DNA from: Angiostrongylus vasorum
Taxonomy: Eukaryota > Nematoda > Chromadorea > Rhabditida > Metastrongylidae
DNA: 64,000 nucleotides
NCBI GenBank assembly: GCA_018806985.1
Contig: JADANN010000377.1
Span: 62,001 to 126,000, forward strand
Reading direction: 5' to 3'
The notes beneath the pieces were generated by a model that was not told the origin of the DNA, ran no database searches, and saw nothing but the letters and a program-made list of their open reading frames with translations. Both the position numbers and the translations under genes were made by a program. This document shows positions 9,501 through 20,420 of the stretch, one piece after another (the first letter of the stretch is position 1; the number at the start of each line of letters is the position of its first letter).

Positions 9501-12500
9501 CTGGGGCTCTTATACTTTCTTTAATAAGTCCTGGAAGCGCTGCTTTAGCGAGTAGTGGGATTCCACTCGTTACATACTACTCAGCATGACTTGTACTCTA
9601 CGTTGGACCTCAAGCATCTTAATTTCAGAATTTATGGCTATTTTTTAATATGCAGTTACAAGGTGGTGTCGATGAACATATGAGGTAGTAATATAGGAAG
9701 CGAGGATAGCTTTAATGCGTTGACCATGCAGAACGGTGAGAACACGGCTTAAAGGGTGCTTCGTGTGTACAGAAGGATCATGAACTCAATTAAACTACGA
9801 GAACTGGTAACACGAAATAATGGAGCAAGAAGAAGAAGAAGGAAATAATGGTTTTGCAAATGGTGGTGCTTATATACCATTTGCACAGAGCAGATGTTTT
9901 CGCACAAGACGAACCCGTCACAGGTATTTTTCAATCAGTACAAGGCAATCCTTTGTAACAGAGCACTTGACAGCCACTGTAGGGAATCTATATTAGATAG
10001 GCCCGTTTGATAACAATCAATTTTATCTGCAGTACACTTATGGGTCGATCTTTCGCCAAATGCCGATACCAGATTTTCATTTTGGTTAGGCACTTGATGA
10101 AACCACCGCGTGTCAATTTCCTTTGTGCTCTTTCCACCCTGCGTCAATGTTCTGCTCAACGGTTGATGAAGTTTTTTGAAGAATCTTCTTTGGTGATTCA
10201 CTTACTACTTAAGTAAGTTGCACTTTAGTCAATGGCGACATTTAACCAGTCAGCCAATCTCGAAAGGAAACACGATTGTAAAGTTAAACGATATTGGTCG
10301 TAGTGTTTATTCCTATTCTTTTTGATTTATTTCTTTTCCTTCTTCTCTGCGTAGTCAGAAAAAAAAAGCTTCCCTGTAAGAGAGTAGCTTTTTTTGCTGA
10401 CACAGTGAAAAAGGCTTCATTCCTTGTCTCCGTTCCTCCTTCTTAGGACCTTATTTTTTTTATGTGCTAACAACTGTCGAAATTTTTTGCAAAGCGTTTA
10501 GAAGTCCAGTTAAACTGTGTTTATAAGCGTTCGTTGATATCGTGTTTCAGATCTCAGTATAATCTGAACTCTGTTGATTTACTGTATTCTTCCACGGAAA
10601 GACTCATAGAAAGCTTCTTGGAAGATGGTGAAATCCACCGCAATGTCAGCTTTACCGTAGAAAAGAATAAAGTAACACCTCTTGTTTGCTCAGCAAAAAT
10701 CTAAAGAATTATTTGATCAGTGCCGAGGTTAGTGGAAATTCGGTGTTGGGAATTTCTTCCGATCTAATTGCAATCTGAAAATTCCATTGAAACACAGCGA
10801 TTTCCGAGTGAGCTCCACTAGTTTTGTGGAACATAGAACGTTTCCTCATTCAGTCAGTCACCATTTGCCTTTGTGGTTTTTTTTTCTGTGAATGGGAAAC
10901 TCGCTTTCTTTCTTGCTCTGTTAGGTCAGCACTATGAACAACAAAAATCTGGGTAGGTTTCTAGACTTGATGGGACATTTTTCCTGCTATTTATTCAAGA
11001 GTATCCACTAAAGCACATACTTCGCTGAGTGCTCTTGTATGACTGACGTTATCTCCGAAATGACCATCTTTGTATCGTGACGTCACCTCACGCATTGCGT
11101 TTTTTTTCTTGTCGTTTAACTGGATTGATGCAACATTTTCCTTACTGTTCGAAGGTATCCACTGATTTAATGCTAGTCTCTTCTTTTCTTTCTCTAAACG
11201 GTTCTTTTCTCTACATTTTGTTCCATGCTCTCTTTGCGAGGGTGCTGAGATTCTGTTCTGTAGTACTTTTTCATTTAGTCAGCTCCGCTGGATTGAGACC
11301 ACTCTTCTGTTCTCAACATTTAAAGGTGTTCTTTCGTGCTATGTTTACCTAAGCCGGCAATTGACTTGCAACTCGTTAGTGTCTGCGACGAGATCAACCT
11401 ATTCATTAATGTAGGCTAATCTCATAGTTGAGCTTTCATGAAAAACATGCTACCCTTTTATGCAATTGTATGTTCCTCTCCTTCGACACTCCCTCAACTA
11501 CCACTTACACAGAACCGGTAGTGAACATAAAAAAAAGAAAAATTGTTTGACGATCATAACGTGGAGTTACAGTCTTGGTAGAGATATTTCGTAACATAAA
11601 AAATCGTTTTATATTAATTATTCCTCACTAGAGTAAAGTCTATCATCCATGTACGTCCACAATGCATGAGTACATTTGAAAGACTTAGAGGTAACCTGCA
11701 ATACACACCCTTTCATCGTGGATCGGTCGCTGGTTCCAACCAGCCCCCAGGGCTCAAGCCTTCCATCCGTTATGGGTCTGCAAATTAGTACAACACTTGT
11801 CTGAAAAAGCGTTGACATGATACATTGATAGGACACGGCAAGTCAACGTCTTGGCCAAACGTGCAGTCATTCTCCTTTACAGTGCTGCGAATAGAGTCGA
11901 ATCCATGGCAGTTTGTTCAGGAATTGATCAACGCCGAATTTCATCCTCTGTTCCTTCCATCCTTCAACGTTATTGATTCTAATGAATAGTTACATAAATT
12001 ATGTAAATGAGAAGCTACGCTTCTAAAACAGCTTACAACGCAAAATCTAGCGCTATTTCTTGGAAACACATCCTTTAAATAGCGCACTGGTTTGTCGGCC
12101 CCGTCATTCTTTTCCGGACTGTTGACTGTGAGACACATTTGTTCACGCTGTTCGTCATCTGGACATATTCACACGAGCAGCGCTAACAATACCTCGTAAA
12201 TATGTCATCTGTCCCACCAAACCCACTGACGCTTTGCTTGCCGTCCACTTGTGCTACTTAGAATTCACGTCATAGCATATGGTTGGTCTCATTCTATCCT
12301 ATATCACTTCATCCACATTTCTCTTTACTTTTTACCTATCCAGTTCAGAGATTTTTTAAAATTAATCTCGGCACTGGCCCTGAAGTTCCTTTAAAGTAAA
12401 GTTTTACCAGTTTTCGTTGTCCTCATTACGAACTCTAATTCCGTCGTAGTAGTCATCTTTCCTGTTTTGTTGTTAACAATTTCTGTTAGAACTAAGTTTT

Positions 12501-15500
12501 CAATGTTATGTGTTTTCCAAGAACAAAGTCGACTAAAAGTTTCGCTGCAGTCCCATATTAAACTATTTTTGCCATTTCTCATTTACAGTAATTTTATTTC
12601 ATTTTTCAGTCTGATGACTTCCAAATCCTTATTAATTGTTTCGCTATCATCTTTGAATCTAAGTTATTCTCAAGTGGAGTTTTGTCATGGATTAGAACCC
12701 AGTTCCCTTCTTGCTAACAGTGTCGATTTGTTACATCGTTTGATGTCACGCTACAATTTTCCATTACTTTTCTTCCATTTCGAAGAAGCTCGTTATTTCG
12801 CCTTCTTACATAAATCCCCATTGTTTTCTCCATTTTTTTCTTTCGTCACTCTTTCTTTCATGCTGATAACAAGAATGCAACGTGATTTGAGCTAGAAAGT
12901 ACCAAAGTCATAGATTAAGTTCCAGTTTAGCTCCAAAATTTTGAATAACATTCTATCGGCGTTTCTCTACCCAGTAAATCCGTTATCAAACTTATAGTAT
13001 TGAAATAAAATCACTCTCTGCAATCCAATTGGGAATGCTCCAGCTCGGCTATCTCTGGACTCCAGGGAGAATTGCTCAACTAGCATTCTACGACATTCAA
13101 GACGAAATGAAAATCCTCAAGCAGCAACCGAAGCCACACGTAAAAGTTGGAAGAACTTTGTGGATAATGGATGCGAAGGAACGAATCGAATGTGGGAAGT
13201 GCTGGGGATCCCACAGTAGGCGTGACGACGGGTTTTGTAAATAAAAAAATATTGAATTATTTTGTCATGACTTACAACACTTTGTAAAGCTTTTTACTTT
13301 AGTTTTCACAGGTATTTGATAATTAATGGTGGCTTATTCACCAGTTGTTTCTCACTTATTCCTACTTGGTTTTTTTAAAATTATGTCTTATTTGCTAACG
13401 ACTGGTATTAGCCATCGAATTTTTCCCTGTAATCAAAAAATACAGTTGAATTTTTTAAACGGGAAGAACAATCGATAATCTTTTGTTCTGTTCTTAATCT
13501 CCATGTTAGTCGTGTCAAGCGACTCATTACGTCCGCCAATTGCGCGACCCTCATCAATATTGGAGACATTCAATATCCTCGCTTATTATGGTGCCATCTA
13601 TCTGTGGCACCTTTCAGTCAGTAGGAGTCTTTAAAGAAAACTTTGTTCTTGTTTTATGCAACAATATTCAATTTTCGGGGGAAGGGGGAGAGAGCGCAGA
13701 ATTCGATCAGGAAGCAAAGGCGCTGGTTCGATCTTCAACGCTCTACTCTAATCCACGTGGAAAGGCCCTAGCCCGCCAATCTCCAAGATTGCAAGGAGAA
13801 TCGACTCCGAGCAGCATCCTACTACATTCATAAAGAAGAAGAAATCGTCAAGAAGGGCTGAAACAATACGCGAAATGTTCGAAGACCGTTGATGCGAGGA
13901 AACGAGTGGACTGCGTGGAGTGCTGGGATCCGCACAGTAGAACTGATGGCGGCTCATATAAAAAAACAAACAGATATTCAGTTTTGGTACTCTTCCGATC
14001 TCTTTTCAATCTAATCTTAAATGATACTGAATTCGTAGTTGAAAGAAACTGTTTCGTAATCCATTTGCTCGCTTTAATATTCTCAGTTTTTTTCTAATGT
14101 TCTACTACTTTCTTTTGTAACCAGTTTGATATGGAAGTTTTCTTTGTGGACCGAGTTAGACAAGACGTTGGAAAACTTGTCACCATTAGGTTGTTTTCCT
14201 TTGAAACGTTCAGTAATGGAGCACTCTTGAACTACAGAAACCCAACTGGCTGGAAATGTTGTAGACCATGCTTTTTTTAGTGTCCGAATTTTATTAGTTT
14301 CGCTCACATTATTACAATATGTGGCCCTATTTGAGTTGGAGATATTCGGACGTTTTTAACGGACAAATCTTTACTGCTGTAGTAAAGCCAGTTAGTCATT
14401 TGAAACCTATTTCGATATTTTTTGGATTCCTCTAGGCTTCACGTTTTCAGGTTTAACTTTTATAAGCGACTATGCAACGATACTTTGAATAGAATAGCTT
14501 AGAAAATCTGTAGCTACGAGGATTTTTGAGAACCGTACGTATGAAATCTCTTCTTCCAAAAACCAGTGTCGAAATAGTTAAGCACTAGACCTTGACGAAA
14601 ATGACCTGAAATGCCCAATTAACTGACTTGGTGCCTTTGTAGAATACCAAAAACGTATTTCGATATTCTTTGTTACATACATATGTTTCAGGGGAAAATG
14701 CAAAAATCAACGGAACCAATAAGACTGAAGCCGATCCTATTGCCATCGCCGCCACGACTTCCCATCAACCAGAACCCGCCAAGTATGCATCTGGTGAGAG
14801 TTCCATATCATTTTCATTGAATCATTCGAAATTGGAATCGTCGAAATACCCTATTTGCATCGCTCATCATTTGGTTGAGTGAAACAGTTTAACAGTACTA
14901 AATTGTTTCTAAACTAGTTTTACGTCGGTCATTTGTTAAGTACCTCCCGTGAGGGGATATGACTTCAAAGTTCATTAGTTTGGAAAACTGCACTTAATTT
15001 TATTACGTTATATTTGAGAGGCAACCAAATGCAGCACGCGTAGAAATCGTTATACTACCATGTTATATCTCTAACTTGTATAGCACTCTGGCCTAGTGGA
15101 ATATGGTAACGCCTAATTTTTTTAGAGCGAGAGCTATGAACTGAACTCAGCTAGCATTATGATGCTGAGATATCTGCAGAACTTGGATCCTAGACCAGAT
15201 TCGAACCTGCGGCTGCTCTTTCTGGGGGCTCACGTGTTAACCACTGCACCACTGAGGTCCTTGCTTTGCCTTTCTCTCTGCTATTTTTCTAGCTAACGGT
15301 GCCAACAGCAGTCACCAAGTATATCACATTATACCTTGCCGTGAAAAATAACAGTAAGCAGTAAATGAAAAGTTAACGTCGGCAATCACTTTTCATTCTG
15401 CCCGTTACTAGTAACGAATTGATCACCATATTCAAGAGTGGTTGAGTGATTCCTTGATGCATCGCCAAAACATCTCATCACCCTCTTCATAAGCAACGGT

Positions 15501-17119
15501 TTGTCAACAAGAGTTGGTAATATCTTGATATTCACCTAAAGTAACAATTTTGTCGCGGAACCAACAAACTCGTTCTGGCCTATCCTACAACATCGATAGT
15601 ATGGAAGCTACCGATTAAGTAGGAAAGTATAGCACAAGGGTCATGATTGGCAACGTAATCGGCTGAAAATGAGTTGAAATCAATTCACACTGACCGGCCT
15701 CTCTCTAAATATATGAGTTGAAGTCGACTCATGTCGAGCTCTATATTCTAAAAATTTCGTAGACATCACTTCATTCATTCGAAGTCAAACGTTGCCATGG
15801 GACTTGGTGAATGTCTCAATATATTAGGCTGTTCAGAAATAAATGGTCTTTTTCAGTTATATTATTTGAAATGTCATAACTTGCTTCAAACAAAATCTTA
15901 GTAATGAAAGAAAAAAACCATTTGAATCTATACATTTTTTCTGCACATTTTCTTCTTTTTTTTCTACATTTCTACAATCTACACATTTTTGCCAACGAGA
16001 AATAAGTTTATTTATTCCAGTTGCACAAAATTCTGGAGTTCCAGAAGCAATGAATTCGTTGGGGGCATTTCTTTCGTCATCGTGGTTAATGAGGCATTTC
16101 TCGCGCAAGGAATTGTAAAGGTGCTTGAAAAAGTTATAGTCACTAGGCGAGAGGTCTGATGAATATGGCGGATGAAGCAAAGTTTCGTAACCCAACTCGT
16201 TCAACTTCTGCAGCGCTGGTTCCGTCAGGCCGGGGGTTGTCGTAGGAAATGATTGCTCTTTTTCTATTGACTAATTTCGGTCGATGTTGTTATAGTTTAC
16301 GGTGCATTTCGTCCACTTCTCCTCGCACGTCACCATAACTCTTTTTTGGTTCGATTTCGGTTTTGGGAAGTGCTGTGAAGCCTGATCACAATCCAGCCAT
16401 TGAGCTGAACTTCGCCGGTTGTCGTCCAGAATCCAGTTCTCGTCGCACGTCACAATTTGATCGAGGAATGGGTCGTGTTTGTTGCGCAGAATAAGAGCAG
16501 ACAACACTTCAAAACGGCGACTTTTTCGACTATCGTTTTTTTCGTGCGGCATCCATTTGTACATTTTTTTGTCTTTCCTATGCGATTCAAGTGATTGGAA
16601 ATTGTTCCTGTGCTTACGCCACGCTGTTGTGCAAGCTCTCGAACAGCTGTTCGCGTGTTTGCTTCCACTAGTGCCTTCAATTCGTTGTTGTCAAGTTCAC
16701 TGGGACATCCGCGACGTTCCTTATCTTCGAGGTCGAAGTCACCAGATCGGAATTTCCGGAACCATGTTCGCACTGTTGATTCATTAACAACACCTTCATC
16801 CCAAACTTCACTAATGTTCCGAGCCGTCTCTTCTACACTTCGACCGAGTTTGAACTCTAAAAGAAAATTTCACGAAAAATGGTTTTTGACATCTAAGATT
16901 GCAAAGCTCAAAGTTTTAAAGAAATTTAAGTATTGGCAAAATATAAAAAATTGTTAGAAGGAGCATAAAGTCAGCTTTCTAATATTATACAATATTGCAA
17001 GGTACAAGGAATATTTTCTTAGTAAAAAATACACTAAACCAATAAATGTTTTAAAACGCTCATTTATTTCTGAACAGTCTAATAAATGTATATACATATA
17101 AACATATGTACATATATAC

Positions 17120-17192
<73 letters not shown>

Positions 17193-17812
17193 ACATGCTT
17201 TTGAGGCTACTGAGATGGGGATATACAGTTGATAATATTATTCTTTCTGGTTGGTGTGAGAACTACGTGGATTTCTGTAGTACGTATCTTTCATCTTCCG
17301 GTCTGCGCTGCCACTGATTTACGTCATTTCGTCAGTTCATTCGTTTTATCTTTTACCTGTGAAAATGTCGAACGAGTGAAGAATTTATAAACCTGTTTAG
17401 TGTTATATGGCATTTAGTGCAAAAATGTTTTATTTCTCTTCCTTTATTAACTGGCATCATGTATTTTCAGATGAAGTCCTCGTCGCCTCGATATTCCCCG
17501 TACACAAAACCCAGCACCTCGTCTCCCACTTCGCTTCCATCGATTAATACTGTACTTCCTCCAACGTCACCTTATTCAATGCCAATATCCCCGTCGTCCG
17601 GATACTGTACCTTCAGTCCAGAATCCGGTACCATAACTCCACTCTCCCAACCGTTATTCATACAAACCGACGAGTCATACTGGTATGGGATGTCGACAAC
17701 ACCAACATATATGTATGACATTTGTAAATTCGGTTCTCCACCAGTGATGTCGATACGATATCCCTCTTCGCATTTACCTAATAGACGAATATTTTCACCT
17801 TCTTGTTACTAA
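6587..17812 (+). CDS. Unrecognised Ser/Pro-rich protein, 3-exon gene
   Basis: Model: exon 1 6587-6646 (20 codons, starting MNDERVVVSWRDFPATSSAE), donor GTGAGT; exon 2 14692-14793 (34 codons), acceptor TATGTTTCAG, donor GTGAGA; exon 3 17471-17812 (113 codons and TAA), acceptor TATTTTCAG. All junctions are phase 0, giving 167 residues. Exon 3 is the surest part: open for 342 bases, rich in Ser, Pro and Thr, with many Ser-Pro pairs (RYSPYT, TSPYSM, PISPSS, TFSPES) that could be proline-directed kinase sites, then an aromatic patch DESYWYGM and the end RIFSPSCY. ATTAAA at 17818-17823 may serve polyadenylation. No domain is recognised; it may be a disordered regulatory protein. An alternative exon at 6796-6850 (acceptor AAATTTCAG, donor GTACGT) would shift the frame, so exon 1 could belong elsewhere. 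Introns hold PLE, families A, B and C, and mariner sequences. Confidence 0.6.
7030..8100 (-). mobile_element. Penelope-like element, truncated copy with reverse transcriptase remnant
   Basis: On the minus strand 8090-7884 encodes a PLE reverse transcriptase piece: AMGQRLTLSFAIAFIS, then LLYCRYRDDLFVICS, where YRDD is the catalytic YxDD-type motif. Further 3', near 7440-7260, are remnants of the C-terminal tail, and the terminal hairpin (GCCGAAACGTCAGGC) is at about 7140-7185. The GIY-YIG region is lost or unreadable, so it is internally deleted and broken. Confidence 0.72.
8100..8690. other. Intron sequence without recognised features
   Basis: No repeat family or exon recognised on either strand. 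Confidence 0.4.
8735..8820 (-). repeat. SINE family A fragment, short
   Basis: CTTCATCAAGCATGTTAGAG, TGACTGGATGCACACTAGGC and CTTTTACAATAACTTGAGG align in order with the minus-strand middle of family A. Both ends are lost. Confidence 0.45.
8830..10580. other. Intron sequence without recognised features
   Basis: About 1.7 kb with only short, unsupported open frames. A tiny splice-flanked frame near 9655-9685 was noted but rejected. Confidence 0.4.
10590..10760 (+). mobile_element. Penelope-like element 3' terminal fragment
   Basis: Same order as 1490-1660: a degraded hairpin (AAGATGGTGAAATCCACCGC), AGTAACACCTCTTGTTTGC, AAAGAATTATTTGATCAGTG, CCGAGGTTAGTGGAAATTCG, GTGTTGGGAAT. No coding part. 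Confidence 0.6.
10770..11690. other. Intron sequence without recognised features
   Basis: T-rich plus strand with a 91-codon open frame (11077-11352) that has no splice support and biased composition. Nothing supported. Confidence 0.4.
11695..11950 (+). repeat. SINE family A, degraded copy
   Basis: CTGCAATACACACCCTTTC, ATCGTGGATCGGTCGCTGG, CAAGCCTTCCATCCGTTATG, GGTCTGCAAATTAGTAC and GGAATTGATCAACGCCGAAT occur in family A order. The middle is rearranged and no target-site duplication is visible. Confidence 0.55.
11960..13020. other. Intron sequence; possible PLE remnant
   Basis: Near 12345-12380, TTAATCTCGGCACTGGCCC resembles the reversed PLE 3' tail (ACCTCGGCACTG at 4480 and 59.49 kb). The long open frame at 12467-12895 follows an acceptor-like TTTTTCAG but is Phe/Ser/Leu-rich with no recognised domain. 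Confidence 0.35.
13040..13250 (+). repeat. SINE-like family C, copy 1
   Basis: Shares with 13676-13965, 50476-50752 and 59702-60000 the order: a CTCCAGGGAGAATTG-like segment, CAACACGCGAAATG-like segment, AAGTGCTGGGGATCCCACAG, GTGACGACGGGTTTTGTAAA, then A-rich sequence. It ends in TAAATAAAAAAAT. The head is missing or diverged here. Confidence 0.55.
13676..13965 (+). repeat. SINE-like family C, copy 2
   Basis: Starts near GGGGGAAGGGGGAGAGAGCG, with a B-box-like GGTTCGATCTTC at 13725, then TCCACGTGGAAAGGCCC, TCTCCAAGATTGCAAGG, ACAATACGCGAAATGTTCG, GAGTGCTGGGATCCGCACAG, and an A-rich end. The B-box-like motif near the head suggests a tRNA-derived retroposon. Confidence 0.6.
14000..14690. other. 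Intron 1 end of the 6587 gene
   Basis: AT-rich, no repeat recognised. It ends in the polypyrimidine/acceptor of exon 2 (TATGTTTCAG at 14682-14691). Confidence 0.5.
15090..15385 (-). repeat. Foldback family B, copy with deleted centre
   Basis: Left arm: TATGATGCTGAGATATCTGC, AGAACTTGG, a clear reversed B box (AGATTCGAACCTGCGG) and reversed A box (GTTAACCACTGCACCACTGA). It jumps directly to the opposite outer tail (CACATTATACCTTGCCGTG, then AACAGTAAGCAGTAAATG), so most of the right arm is gone. Confidence 0.65.
15824..17082 (-). mobile_element. Mariner-family DNA transposon, full length but inactivated
   Basis: Terminal inverted repeats match at 21 of 22 bases: TTAGGCTGTTCAGAAATAAA at 15824 and TTAGACTGTTCAGAAATAAA reading inward from 17082. 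Both ends are flanked by the TA target duplication (15822-15823, 17083-17084). At 1259 bp it has normal mariner length. On the minus strand the transposase is readable in broken pieces: DNA-binding helices (WFRKFRSGDFDLEDKERRG, VRELAQQRGVSTGTISNHLN), first catalytic Asp (IVTCDENWILDD), DNPRPDG near the second Asp, and HPPYSSDLSPSDYNFFKHL with the third. Frame changes between the pieces and an interrupted middle mean no active protein. It resembles mariners reported from hookworms. It sits in the second intron of the 6587-17812 gene, on the opposite strand. Confidence 0.93.
17088..17187. repeat. (TA)n/(TATG)n microsatellite
   Basis: Nearly pure TA dinucleotides with a few TG/CA interruptions, starting almost at the right TA target site of the mariner. 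Confidence 0.95.
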
Positions 17813-17823
17813 TAACCATTAAA

Positions 17824-19310
17824 TTGTAATCTACCTTTTGTTTGTGCAATACAGTGTTGTGTTACGAGTATTTTCCGTTTTATAAACCTATTTGAACTAA
17901 TGTTGTTGTCCAACGTACCAAGAAATTTTCGCGGTATACGAGACGTCCACAATTCCTCTAAAAGTTTGAGTCAGTGAGTTATACTCGCTCTGAGAGCTTC
18001 AAGAGCCGGATATTTTTTATTTTAAAATCGTTCTGAAGAAGTCAGGTTAACGGACTTGCTGTAACGTTAGGTTAACACCTCGTGGGACACAGGACTCTCA
18101 GTCACTAGCCCTCCATTAAATGTGGAGTCTAGTTGACTTCTGATATCTTTGTGTGTATGTGCGCTACGATCTTCTCGTAATCCATGAAGTATTTAGAGCT
18201 CCGAATACACCTATTGATGTTGGTCACAAATGCACCCGCATGTCTTGCAGGTAGTCAACCCTGAGAGATAAGTGACCGTGTGCATTTATACCAATGCGGA
18301 TTGTTACCTACGATTTATTTCCTCTTGCTTATCTGATACAGATGCTGTTTTGGACGTGGTCTACAAAAGCTGTTCTCCACTAATAATCCACAGAAAATTC
18401 TTTTCCCTGGACGAATTCTTCAGTTCAAGCCTCGAACAACGGAAAATCAAGCATCCCCTGAAAGGCTGGTAGGTGTTGAAGATGTTTGCATGCTCTTATC
18501 ATCCACGCCGTCATTTTTCTTATCCAAATGTTACTCATCTCACCACATCGCGATGGACATATCTACGTTTCATTTTCGAGTTATACTCCTTAGAACTCGA
18601 AAATGGTACAACTTGCGAAAGTCTGGACTGCAGTTCCGTCATACCTCTTAACTGGGGCGCAGAATTTCCGACGTCGCTAAAATGTCAACCATATTTCAGC
18701 CGCATGGCAGAGTTCTGGGAAGAGCACTCAATCAAAATGGCAGGTGGGAATTGTTACGTTCGTTAAATGCGACCTGAGAATCATTGCTTTTTGAATAGTC
18801 CTTCTTTAAAATTGTGCTTCATGTTCATTGAGCGTATTTGGTAAGCTTATGAGGTGGGGTGTTTCATCAAAGAAGCATCCATTTTAATTGTCACCTATCA
18901 TACCATGGGATTTGTCGAACATGGATTTCTTTCGGTTTATGGGCAATCCTAATCTTTTTCCGCTCTCGTTGACCTCCTTCAGCATCGTCGTTCCTCCACT
19001 TATAATTCTCAAAAAAGACGACGATGTCATCAAGAGAACGACAGTTCCATGGGGAATTCTCCACTATGACCACGCATTTTTCGTCAGAAGTGATTGATAT
19101 CATTATCAATTACAATGTGTGCAGCTTTAGCGAGCAATCGCCCTTATTCTGACAGCTTTTCTTGTGGGTATGCCAAGGAATGAATGCGATAGCCATATAA
19201 TCGCGGTGTAGCTGTGGAAGCAGTTATCCAGAATTATCAAAACGGAATCCACCCCATGATCGACGACCCTTAATGGGATTATTCACTACTTTCTTGATAA
19301 GCAAAGAAGA
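17824..19310. other. Region downstream of the Ser/Pro-rich gene
   Basis: No gene supported. Several open frames of 60-100 codons occur (18272-18472, 18473-18766, 18888-19097). The second includes an acceptor ATATTTCAG (near 18700) and donor GGCAG|GTGGGA about 45 bases later, but no neighbouring exon joins it. Confidence 0.35.
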
Positions 19311-19329
19311 GGTTGTTAATACACTATTC

Positions 19330-19745
19330 ATACACAATAACTCACGTTTCTGCCGTTTCGCTTTCTTGAGAGCCTGAAAAGTTTCATAAACACACAATCT
19401 ATTCAGTCAAATACTTTCCTAACCCAAGAAGAGAAGCTCCACACGTAAATATTTGCATTTAAAAAGTACCGGTCCTGAAAATTCTGCAACGGTGATAGAC
19501 CACTCTAAAACGTCAACAGCACAAAACTGCAAAATTTGCACTAACGGTAAAGATGGTTATTGCCCAAGTTCGACCGTGGTATACTCGATTTTTTCTAAAG
19601 CGTGCCGAGTTGCACACATTGGAAAAACGGGTGGACCACCCCGTGTCCGTGTAAAAGAACACATAGTAAACATAAAGCTAAACCAGATACTCTTCCAACC
19701 ACGCCTAGGACACACAGAAATAACGGAGATATATTTATTTATGTG
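19330..19745 (+). mobile_element. Penelope-like element: GIY-YIG remnant
   Basis: The plus-strand frame contains CKICTNGKDGYC, then VVYSIFSKACRVAHIGKTGG and PPRVRVKEH. That is the PLE pattern of a cysteine cluster, GIY-like VVY, YIG-like HIG, and Arg/Glu-His. A PLE-type hairpin relic (GTTTCTGCCGTTTCGC) lies upstream at about 19347. Substitutions at catalytic Tyr positions mark it as dead. Confidence 0.68.
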
Positions 19746-19764
19746 ATCTTATAAACTGATCGTC

Positions 19765-20110
19765 TTTAGCTGATCCGAGGTTGGTATAGGTGTTCGTTGA
19801 CGTTGTCATTGTTGTTGGTGTTGTTTGTCGATGGCTGACGTTTCGGGGATTTCGCCTTCCTCAGAGCCGTGATGCAACGAGTGGGAGTTTAAAGTAGAAG
19901 TCACTATTCTTGCGCAAGAATCTGAAGCTCCAGCGCGTAATTCTTGAAGCGTATTGTTATGGCGTCACATCACGTGTGATAAGGAGTAATTCTTTCAGCG
20001 GTTCATTTCTGGATTCCTGTAATTTATCCAGAACGCTTCGAATTTTCCCTTTAAAGTTTTTTTACTCTTGTGACGACCAAGACGCGCACTTCTAATGGAA
20101 GCGAATGCAT
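19765..20110 (-). mobile_element. Penelope-like element C-terminal/3' fragment
   Basis: Minus-strand continuation of the PLE tail (matching 7260-7450 in order), with the terminal hairpin at about 19833-19868 (CTGAGGAAGGCGAAATCCCC then GAAACGTCAGCC) and a (GTTGTT)-rich tract outside it, as at 786-840. Confidence 0.65.
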
Positions 20111-20420
20111 GGCGCATCTCCAAGAAATTGTTAAATGCCGAACGCTTTATCCTTTTTCGTTTACTCCGTTTTGGTTACATCAGAGTTTCTACACAGGACA
20201 AAACAATATGGCTGAACATGTACAAAGTGGAAAATAGATTAAACTAAGATTGAACTCGATTTACGACTGTTGATAAACACTTATATGATCCGCCGACAAT
20301 GTATAAATCAGTATGACCAAAATCTCATCATCCTTAAATAAATCAGTCAACAAAGTAAGCAAACATATCTATGGTCATTTACTACTCAGTTCACATGGGT
20401 ATGACCCGTCCTTCCATTTC
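20110..20420 (-). other. mrps-5: mrps-5 3' flank
   Basis: Sequence just after the mrps-5 stop. No clear AATAAA on the minus strand within the first 100 bases, so the poly(A) signal is unassigned. Confidence 0.4.

Noticed and set aside
9656..9685. Tiny splice-flanked frame LQGGVDEHM between ATATGCAG and GTAGTA
   Set aside because: Only 29 bases and no phase-compatible neighbour; chance is likely.
12601..12895. Open frame after TTTTTCAG
   Set aside because: Phe/Ser/Leu-rich in T-rich DNA, no donor and no domain.
15180..15260. Possible tRNA gene on the minus strand with good A and B boxes
   Set aside because: It is the tRNA-like part of foldback family B; acceptor stems do not pair.
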